Below are positions 31,708 through 38,481 of a stretch of DNA of 38,481 nucleotides, piece by piece. The stretch comes from Gammaproteobacteria bacterium (GTDB lineage: Bacteria > Pseudomonadota > Gammaproteobacteria > SZUA-229), in contig JAFLJY010000006.1 in assembly GCA_022712755.1 (NCBI GenBank), positions 1 through 38,481 on the forward strand, in the 5' to 3' direction. The position numbers were made by a program, and so were the translations under genes. The notes below the pieces were generated by a model. It was not told the origin of the DNA and did no database searches. It saw nothing but the letters and a program-made list of their open reading frames with translations. Within the stretch, counting starts at the first letter, position 1. Each line of letters begins with the position of its first letter.

Positions 31708-32085
31708 TCATGCATTTTTCTTTCTGTAATCATCTATCGCAGCATTGATGGCATCTTCAGCCAGAACCGAACAATGGATTTTTACCGGCGGCAATGCCAA
31801 CTCTTCAGCAATCTGCGTATTTTTAATGGCTTTTGCTTCATCTAAAGTTTTACCTTTTACCCATTCAGTTAAAAGCGAACTGGAAGCAATCGCACTACCG
31901 CAGCCATACGTTTTAAATACCGCGTCTTCGATAACACCGTTGCTGTCAACTTTAATTTGCAGCTTCATCACATCACCACAGGCAGGCGCACCGACCATGC
32001 CGGTACCAATATTATCATCGTTCTTGAAGCTACCTACATTTCTTGGATTCTCGTAGTGATCTAGAACTTTTTCACCGTATGCCAT
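31708..32085 (-). CDS. iscU: Fe-S cluster assembly scaffold IscU
   Basis: 125 aa; MAYGEKVLDHYENPRNVGSF, GAPACGDVMKLQI, YGCGSAIASSSLLTEW, LPPVKIHCSVLAEDAI. Confidence 0.97.
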   Translation of the reverse strand: MAYGEKVLDHYENPRNVGSFKNDDNIGTGMVGAPACGDVMKLQIKVDSNGVIEDAVFKTYGCGSAIASSSLLTEWVKGKTLDEAKAIKNTQIAEELALPPVKIHCSVLAEDAINAAIDDYRKKNA

Positions 32086-32090
32086 AACCT

Positions 32091-32639
32091 TTACCTCGCA
32101 AACACTTTGTTAACCAGCACATTACTATGCTGTTTTTTATCATTATCAAACACGCCCTTATTAATGGCAGCAGCCTGTTTTTTAGCCAATATAAATCGCC
32201 CGATCATTTTATCGCGCTGCATGGACAGTTCTGGAATACCTGGGCGCTCAACAAATTGCGCCAGGGTAATGCCCGATAAAAAATCATGTAATCTATTACT
32301 TAAGTTCGACCACAATTCATGGGTTAAACACTTGTCTCCGCCCTGGCAATTTCCTTCACCTTTGCAGCGGGTAACATCAACGGTTTCATCAACAGAGCAA
32401 ATAATCTCAGCAATACTAATCTCAGCGGCAGGACGCGCCAAACGATAGCCGCCACCGGGGCCCCGCACACCTTTGACCAGACCACTTTTACGCAGGCAGG
32501 CAAAAAGCTGTTCCAGATACGATAAAGAAATGCCCTGACACTGCGAAATATCCGCCAGTGTCACCGGCCCCGCCTTATCATGTATCGCAAGATCTAACAT
32601 GGCCGTTACGCTGTAACGCCCTTTGGTTGATAAACGCAT
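32091..32639 (-). CDS. iscR: Fe-S cluster-sensing Rrf2 family regulator IscR
   Basis: 182 aa; [31 protein letters not shown]; Cys ligands [16 protein letters not shown] in the C-x5-C-x5-C-x2-H arrangement of IscR. Confidence 0.95.
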   Translation of the reverse strand: MRLSTKGRYSVTAMLDLAIHDKAGPVTLADISQCQGISLSYLEQLFACLRKSGLVKGVRGPGGGYRLARPAAEISIAEIICSVDETVDVTRCKGEGNCQGGDKCLTHELWSNLSNRLHDFLSGITLAQFVERPGIPELSMQRDKMIGRFILAKKQAAAINKGVFDNDKKQHSNVLVNKVFAR

Positions 32640-32677
32640 AAAAAAACCTCGGTATTCCCGACTAATTTAGTAGGTTA

Positions 32678-32711
32678 ATCTTACTAATACCTAGTAAAAC
32701 AGTCAAGTATT
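32678..32711 (-). promoter_or_regulatory. Predicted iscR promoter with overlapping IscR type-1-like site
   Basis: Minus strand: AATACTTGACTGTTTTACTAGGTATTAGTAAGAT; -35 TTGACT (32701-32706), 17-nt spacer, -10 TAAGAT (32678-32683). The first ~16 nt ATACTTGACTGTTTTA fit my recollection of the E. coli type-1 IscR consensus. Confidence 0.65.
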
Positions 32712-32911
32712 ATGAGAACAAACAAAACAACCTTGCTGGAACACAAAATTTTTATAACCCCCAGTCCAACCACCTATTCATGACAATCTAATCAGTTACA
32801 GATAGTTAACCGACTCCAGTCACCACGATGCGTGACCAATTAAGCAGGCAGGCAATCATATATGCGTAACCAAAAAAAATATGTAGGTATTAACAAAAAA
32901 TCAAAGGCGGT

Positions 32912-33166
32912 ATGACCCTGATAGGTAAGATCATCAGAGATGCCTGGGTGTTTTGAGTACTTGCCGAAACAGAAACCTGTGAAGGCTGAAATACAGCTGA
33001 AATTGACGCTTTGTTACAAATAGCTAATATCGAATGGGATAAATATGGCTGCATGGTCAGCCAGTTACCAGAAGAATTAGCAAAACGTCACCATACAATC
33101 CACACGCAAGCCATACAAAAGGCAAAAGCGACAGGCTGATCAGGAATATTAGACGATGAATACTAG
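32912..33166 (+). pseudogene. Degenerate small protein gene with three in-frame TGA codons
   Basis: In-frame reading: MTLIGKIIRDAWVF*VLAETETCEG*NTAEIDALLQIANIEWDKYGCMVSQLPEELAKRHHTIHTQAIQKAKATG*SGILDDEY*; resembles a short conserved hypothetical protein family from memory. Confidence 0.5.
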
Positions 33167-33227
33167 AGAAAATTCCTGAAAAAATAAAAACCAGGAATCA
33201 AGCCTGCCTCTCCGCCATCAGTCTTTA

Positions 33228-33385
33228 GGGCATCTCTAATAATTCTGTTTGAGCATATTTGTACTTGGCAGGCTCAAGAACAAGGCGAAGATCGCAGCAA
33301 ATAGTGGGCTATTTGCAAGGTTTTCAACGAAGTTATTGAGTCTACCATGTGCGAAGATGCCAATCATGAATTTTTAGAGATGCCC
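33228..33385. mobile_element. MITE-like element, 158 bp, flanked by TTTA
   Basis: GGGCATCTCTAATAATTC ... GAATTTTTAGAGATGCCC with TTTA at 33224-33227 and 33386-33389; ends similar to the 23043-23111 element. Confidence 0.75.
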
Positions 33386-33724
33386 TTTAGCGGAATTCTT
33401 TTTTTCATGTTTGTCTGAAGATGATTTATTTGGCCACATCAACTGGCGAAGATGATGTCGTCGAAAAATAGTAGAGACCATCTCATATACCACAGAAACC
33501 AACAAAGCAAAAACAATAGAAAGAACGAGATAGTGTGCCTTCCAGATGAAAACATAGGATGCACGTAAATAACCTGCCGATAACATATCAAATGCCAACT
33601 GAAAATTTTCCAGCATAGAGCCTAATTCCTCAGGCACCATAACACCCAGGGCGACAGGGTGCTTATCGATAACGAACCATAACACCCAGCCAATAACAAA
33701 AATAATAATTGAAAAATTAAACAT
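33374..33724 (-). CDS. Small hypothetical membrane protein (about 3 TM helices)
   Basis: 116 aa with hydrophobic segments; C-terminal GHL-stop is encoded by the end of an adjacent MITE-like element. Confidence 0.6.
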   Translation of the reverse strand: MFNFSIIIFVIGWVLWFVIDKHPVALGVMVPEELGSMLENFQLAFDMLSAGYLRASYVFIWKAHYLVLSIVFALLVSVVYEMVSTIFRRHHLRQLMWPNKSSSDKHEKKNSAKGHL

Positions 33725-33859
33725 AAAAAGTCATTACAATAAAGTAAAACCATTCGAGTATAAAGATAACATCCTTTTATCTAATGTGTAGTAGCTCAAA
33801 CTCAACCTGACAAAGCCTGCCTGATTTACTCATAGGGTTAATGGCTGAATTCGGTCAGA

Positions 33860-34038
33860 AATGGAAGTTATAAGTTGTATGTATTAAGTTTCTTATCTGT
33901 GGTTAAAATAAGCTTTTGTTTTTTTAGCACTATTCGTGGAGCAGTGGCATACGGACGTGTCGTTTTCGAACAAAAGGATGGAATAACGTTTATAACTTAT
34001 AACTTATAACTTAAAACATACAACTTATAACTTCCATT
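33860..34038. repeat. 179-bp element bounded by 31-bp inverted repeats (1 mismatch)
   Basis: AATGGAAGTTATAAGTTGTATGTATTAAGTT (33860-33890) versus reverse complement of 34008-34038. Confidence 0.8.
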
Positions 34039-34116
34039 AAGTGTCGTTAACAGCCATCCCATAGCCGACACTGCCTGTCAGATAAAACGCAGGCTTATAC
34101 ACCAAATGTCCGGCAG

Positions 34117-34884
34117 TTACTGCTTCAAACGATACCCGGTTTTAAACATCCAGCCGACAATCATCAAACAAATTGCTAAAAACAGTAATATCACAGCAAG
34201 GCTGATACCGACACTCACATCAGCCACTTCAAAAAAACTCCAGCGAAATCCACTGATCAGATAAACCACAGGATTAAACAGCGTGACAGTTTGCCAGGCA
34301 GGCGGCAACATACTTACCGAGTAAAAAGTGCCTCCCAGAAAAACCAGCGGCGTGATAACCAGCATCGGGATGAGCTGTAGTTTTTCAAAGTTATTCGCCC
34401 ATAAGCCGATGATAAATCCAAAAAGGCTGAAAGTTATGCAGGTGAGTATTAAAAAACTCAGCATCCAAATCGGGTGTGCAATTTCCAGAGGCACAAAGAA
34501 TCCAGCTGTTCCAAGTATTATAAAACCAATGATAAGTGATTTTGTTGCCGCTGCACCAACATAACCGATAAGAATTTCCATATAAGAGATTGGTGCTGAC
34601 ATGACTTCATAGATGGTACCGGTAAACTTGGGAAAGAAGATTCCAAACGAGGCATTAGCGATACTTTGCGTTAACAGTGCCAGCATCAACAGTCCGGGCA
34701 CGATGAATGTACCATAAGGCACACCTTCAATTTCCTGGATGCGCGAGCCGATCGCGGCGCCAAATACCACAAAATATAACGCTGTTGATATAACAGGTGA
34801 GATGAAACTTTGCAGCATGGTTTCCCATGCGCGTAGCATCTCATATTTATAGATAACTTTGATCGCCTGTATATTGATGCTCAT
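34117..34884 (-). CDS. ABC-2 type transporter permease (YadH-like)
   Basis: 255 aa; six-TM ABC-2 pattern, [55 protein letters not shown]; overlaps the ATPase stop (ATGA). Confidence 0.92.
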   Translation of the reverse strand: MSINIQAIKVIYKYEMLRAWETMLQSFISPVISTALYFVVFGAAIGSRIQEIEGVPYGTFIVPGLLMLALLTQSIANASFGIFFPKFTGTIYEVMSAPISYMEILIGYVGAAATKSLIIGFIILGTAGFFVPLEIAHPIWMLSFLILTCITFSLFGFIIGLWANNFEKLQLIPMLVITPLVFLGGTFYSVSMLPPAWQTVTLFNPVVYLISGFRWSFFEVADVSVGISLAVILLFLAICLMIVGWMFKTGYRLKQ

Positions 34885-35807
34885 GATTTTTTCTTAACCA
34901 GACTAACAAATATTTCTTCCAGAGAACTTTGCGATGTATTTATATCTTTCAAAGACAAACCCGCCTGTTTAACCGCATCCATCAAACCTGATATATCGAT
35001 ATCAGAATTGAGCGGATCGTAGGTGTAGGTCAGTTGACCACCTGCACCCGATAATTCCAGCGACCAGCTTGATAGAGAGTCGGGTATAGCTGAAATAGTG
35101 TTTTTTAGCTCAATGCTTATCTGTTTTTTACCCAGCTTATGCATTATGCTCTGCTTATTATCAATCAACAATAATTCACCATTACTGATCACACCAACAC
35201 GATCAGCAATCTCTTCGGCTTCCTCAATATAGTGAGTAGTGAGAATAATAGTAACACCTGATTCACGCAGTTTTTTTACCAGTGCCCACATATCTTTGCG
35301 TAGCTCAACATCAACACCGGCCGTAGGCTCATCCAGAAACAGAATATCCGGTTCATGCGCGAGTGCCTTAGCAATGAGTACTCGTCGTTTCATGCCACCT
35401 GAAAGTGCGAGTATCTCGCTATTTCGTTTATCCCAGAGAGACAGATCATTTAGTAACTGTTCAAGATACGCAGAATTCGGTTTTTTACCAAACAGGCCGC
35501 GACTAAAACTGAGTGTGTTGATGACCTTGTCAAATGCGCCCAACGTCAACTCCTGAGGAACCAGACCGATAGTGCTCCGCGTTTTACGAAATTCTGTAAC
35601 ATTATCAAACCCATCAACTGTCACCGAACCTGCAGTGGCTTTAACCAGTCCGCAGATAATCGAAATCAGTGTAGTCTTGCCCGCACCATTAGGACCCAGC
35701 AACGCCAGAATTTCGCCCCGTTTGATCTCCAGGCTTAAATTTTTCAGCGCCTGGTGACCGCTAGCATAAGTCTTGGATAGATTTGATATTGAAACGATTG
35801 TTTGCAT
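34881..35807 (-). CDS. ABC transporter ATP-binding protein (YadG-like)
   Basis: 308 aa; [46 protein letters not shown]. Confidence 0.95.
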   Translation of the reverse strand: MQTIVSISNLSKTYASGHQALKNLSLEIKRGEILALLGPNGAGKTTLISIICGLVKATAGSVTVDGFDNVTEFRKTRSTIGLVPQELTLGAFDKVINTLSFSRGLFGKKPNSAYLEQLLNDLSLWDKRNSEILALSGGMKRRVLIAKALAHEPDILFLDEPTAGVDVELRKDMWALVKKLRESGVTIILTTHYIEEAEEIADRVGVISNGELLLIDNKQSIMHKLGKKQISIELKNTISAIPDSLSSWSLELSGAGGQLTYTYDPLNSDIDISGLMDAVKQAGLSLKDINTSQSSLEEIFVSLVKKKS

Positions 35808-35861
35808 ATTTATTGTGCTTCAGCCGGAAATACTCATCATCAGTAATGCCACCATTTTTCT

Positions 35862-35907
35862 CCAACATAAGGGGTCAGCCAACATAAGGGGTCCAACATA
35901 AGGGGTC
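35862..35907. repeat. Three near-contiguous copies of CCAACATAAGGGGTC at the RAYT 3' boundary
   Basis: Copies at 35862-35876, 35879-35893, 35893-35907; the last contains the RAYT stop codon. Confidence 0.85.
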
Positions 35908-36886
35908 AGGATGCTTGCTTCATAATACTCTTTATCGTCTTATTAATTATAGACGAAAAGTATTTATCTTCTCTTTTTTTCTTTCTGACCTGATGAGTAA
36001 TAAAACTAACAGAGCCAGCATGGCTAAGTTTAAATAATTCCGCTATATCCTTGAGTTTTTCACCGGCTAATTCCTGACATAAATACATCGCGATTTTACG
36101 TGCATCATTTCCCTTTTGCGGCCCTTTAACGACTGCTGTCAGTTGGTCAGGTGTTGTGTTCCAAAGGCTGGCGACACCTTTAACAATAGTTTGCTTCGAA
36201 ATACCATGTAAAACAACCTGGCCTTTCTCTTCCGCTTCCAGCTCCGGAAGCAATTCGTCATATACCCATGCCTTAAAATTATTATCCCCAATAATTGCCA
36301 CCATATTGGCACGTTGATAATATCGCGCTGTTTCCTCATCCACACCATTTAACACATAGCTAGCGTAGCCTTTATATCGTTGCCTGCTCCCAAGCATCTG
36401 ATAAGTCATTTCCCGAAAAAGCCAGTTTGGCGCCTTCGCTTTGGCGATATAAGCTGGATAACTAGACCACTGATATTTTTGTAAATCACGTACTATCGGC
36501 TTCTTCATATCAACAGGGTTACGATGTATATATCGTGACAGCTGTAACAAATAAGCGTCTTTATCCACTAAAATTGCTTTGTACCTGCCCCGAAATAGTG
36601 GGCCATCCGTTTTTTTAAGCCGATTGTACCGCTGAGTATAAACACCATTAATATGACGCATGATTCGCCCCAGGTTGGCATGAGGAGTTTCCAGCAATAA
36701 ATGGTAATGATTCCCCATCAGACAGTATGCGTGTATCACACAGTGAAAACGCTGATGCACCTCTGCCAGGGTATCCAGAAATGCTTGATAATACCGCTCA
36801 TCACGAAATATCATCTGTCGTCCCCGACCTCGGTTCATCACATGGTAAAAAGCGCTTTCATATTCAATTCGTTGTGGTCTAGGCAT
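35906..36886 (-). CDS. REP-associated tyrosine transposase (RAYT, Y1_Tnp) with DnaA domain IV-like C-terminus
   Basis: 326 aa; YHVMNRGRGRQMIF, CLMGNHYHLLLETP (HUH), RDGPLFRGRYKAILVDKDAYLLQLSRYIHRNPV region; C-terminal DARKIAMYLCQELAGEKLKDIAELFKLSHAGSVSFITHQVRKK. Confidence 0.9.
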   Translation of the reverse strand: MPRPQRIEYESAFYHVMNRGRGRQMIFRDERYYQAFLDTLAEVHQRFHCVIHAYCLMGNHYHLLLETPHANLGRIMRHINGVYTQRYNRLKKTDGPLFRGRYKAILVDKDAYLLQLSRYIHRNPVDMKKPIVRDLQKYQWSSYPAYIAKAKAPNWLFREMTYQMLGSRQRYKGYASYVLNGVDEETARYYQRANMVAIIGDNNFKAWVYDELLPELEAEEKGQVVLHGISKQTIVKGVASLWNTTPDQLTAVVKGPQKGNDARKIAMYLCQELAGEKLKDIAELFKLSHAGSVSFITHQVRKKKREDKYFSSIINKTIKSIMKQAS

Positions 36887-37169
36887 AGTTAAAGCTTAGA
36901 TGAAAAAGTATTATGAAGCAAGTGACTTGACCCCCTATGCCTAAAAAATTGACAGTGCCGCATTGTTTATGCAGTGGGTTTTTCACAAAAAAAATGGCCC
37001 GATAAGGGATTGTTTTAAATATAACAGGTGCAGTTATAATTACTGCAGTGTGATATTTTAGTGCAGCAACATAAAAAAACAAGTACAGTAGTCAAGTCGT
37101 ACCAACCAATTATGGCAATGCACAAGGCGCAGCAAGCAGGTTTGACGCCACAGGTAACGGAGGATGCTT

Positions 37170-38481
37170 ATGCATTCGAACAACAATACGCAAGCTGCAT
37201 TGAATCGTCCTGGCTGGCTGGAAAAATCGTCAGCAGCGCTACGTGCAAGGCCCAATGCACTGCCACTGCTCATTCTGCTGCTGTTAAGTGCCGCCGTTCA
37301 CCTGGTGGGATTGTCGCATCCTCGCAGTGTGGTATTCGACGAAGTCCATTTCGGCAGTTTTTCCTCGGCCTATTGCTGCAACCACGAATACTTCTTTGAT
37401 CCTCATCCCCCACATGCGAAATTGCTAATTGCCGGCACTGCCCGTCTGCTGGGTTTTGAGGGTGGAGTTGCTTTTGACCATATCGGGGAATCTTTCGGAG
37501 AGTTTTCACCGGTACCAATGCGGCTGGCACCGGCACTGGCCGGGGCGCTGTTGCCACTCATCATCTTTGTTCTGTTACGCCAACTGGGTGCCGCACAGGC
37601 GGCGGCCTTTTTCGGGGGGCTGCTGCTGGTGTTCGACAATGCACTAGCAATACACACCCGGGGCATCAGTCTGGATGGCATCCTGCTGGCGGCAACCTTT
37701 GGCGCGTTGTGCCTGTATCTGGCGGCAGAAAAGGCCACCACTACAAGGCAGTGGGTGCTATTCAGCTTTCTCTCCGGTTGTGCGGCTGGGCTGGCCGTCG
37801 GCACCAAATTCACCGGCCTCGTCATTGTGGGTCTGATCGGCCTGTGTCTGCTGCTGCGGGTATGGCCAGGCAAGAACAGGCTGGGGTTTAAGCCAATGCT
37901 ACGCCAGGCTGGCCTCCTCCTGGCGGGTGCGATACTGGTCTACCTGGTGGGCTGGGCACTCCATTTTTCGCTGCTCAGCAAACCGGGGCCTGGTGACATC
38001 TGGGGCGTGCCGACGGGGAACCTGGTCACGGATATTGTCAAGATCCATGGCCAGATGTTTTCGGCTCACGCCGATCTCCCGGACCCCCACCAATACGGCA
38101 GTCCCTGGTGGAGTTGGCCGCTCATGAAACGCCCCATATTCTTTTGGAATTCGTCAGACTCTGCCGCCCTAATGTACTCGGTGGGTAATCCGCTCGTGTG
38201 GTGGGGCGGAACCCTGATGTTCGTTGTAGTGCTAGTCAATTTGATGCTTGCCCGGGTGACGAATTTAATGCCCCCATCCGTACCCGGGCGGCAAAGACCG
38301 AGATTCTGGTTACCGATCGTGGGTTTTGTCGCTGCCTATGCCCCGCTCGCGGGAGTCTCACGCGTACTGTTCATGTATCACTACTTTACGGCACTTATAT
38401 TTTCCCTGATTGTGGTCGTTCTCTGGCTTGATTACGTGGGCTGGATGCGGACGGACGGTTTGCGTCAGCAGCGCGTAAGCT
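37170..38481 (+). CDS. PMT family (GT39-like) dolichyl-phosphate-mannose-type protein glycosyltransferase, truncated by window end
   Basis: Continuous frame to the window end; SD GGAGG upstream of ATG 37170. VVFDEVHFGSFSSAYCCNHEYFFDPHPPHAKLLIAG, LLLVFDNALAIHTRGISLDGILLA, GLAVGTKFTGL, HQYGSPWWSWPLMKRPIFFW, RVLFMYHYFTALIFSL. Confidence 0.88.
   Translation, partial: MHSNNNTQAALNRPGWLEKSSAALRARPNALPLLILLLLSAAVHLVGLSHPRSVVFDEVHFGSFSSAYCCNHEYFFDPHPPHAKLLIAGTARLLGFEGGVAFDHIGESFGEFSPVPMRLAPALAGALLPLIIFVLLRQLGAAQAAAFFGGLLLVFDNALAIHTRGISLDGILLAATFGALCLYLAAEKATTTRQWVLFSFLSGCAAGLAVGTKFTGLVIVGLIGLCLLLRVWPGKNRLGFKPMLRQAGLLLAGAILVYLVGWALHFSLLSKPGPGDIWGVPTGNLVTDIVKIHGQMFSAHADLPDPHQYGSPWWSWPLMKRPIFFWNSSDSAALMYSVGNPLVWWGGTLMFVVVLVNLMLARVTNLMPPSVPGRQRPRFWLPIVGFVAAYAPLAGVSRVLFMYHYFTALIFSLIVVVLWLDYVGWMRTDGLRQQRVS

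Noticed and set aside
32912-33166. TGA recoding as Trp or selenocysteine
   Set aside because: iscU and the ABC ATPase end in normal TGA stops in this window and no SECIS-like evidence was evident; kept only as a pseudogene finding.
37058-37273. Minus-strand ORFs across the PMT start region and the PMT gene (37058..37273, 37270..37557, 37403..37873, 37899..38093)
   Set aside because: Antisense to the long open plus-strand PMT frame; high GC produces long spurious ORFs.

Overview
Mostly minus-strand gammaproteobacterial chromosome. It contains a recognisable conserved block (purA, hisZ, DUF2065, hflC-hflK, hflX, hfq, miaA, mutL ... amiB, tsaE, nnrE/D), followed by serS, crcB, acnB, iscU-iscR, an ABC-2 exporter, a REP-associated Y1 transposase (RAYT), and a GC-richer plus-strand PMT-type glycosyltransferase cut by the window end. 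The left end is a truncated TolC-type gene with a His/Cys-rich CopL-like gene upstream. The strongest candidate for something undescribed is an insertion of about 10 kb between amiB and mutL. It encodes two paralogous ~430-aa secreted proteins, a 168-aa secreted DUF11-like protein, and a 2009-aa protein with DUF11, carboxypeptidase-regulatory/SdrD-like, OmpA-like and predicted C-terminal beta-barrel regions. This looks like a surface-structure or assembly module. Intergenic DNA is unusually rich in repeats: at least two REP/BIME-like palindrome families, a CCACAGATGAACAC family, a CATCCATGG tandem family, a dispersed AAGTTNTAA heptamer family with a 14-copy array, two MITE-like elements with 4-bp target duplications, and a 179-bp inverted-repeat element. 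Other points of interest are an isc locus lacking iscS, an (ARN)n Hfq-type motif just upstream of hfq, and a small plus-strand pseudogene whose in-frame stops are all TGA. All family assignments were made by reading the sequence; no searches were run.
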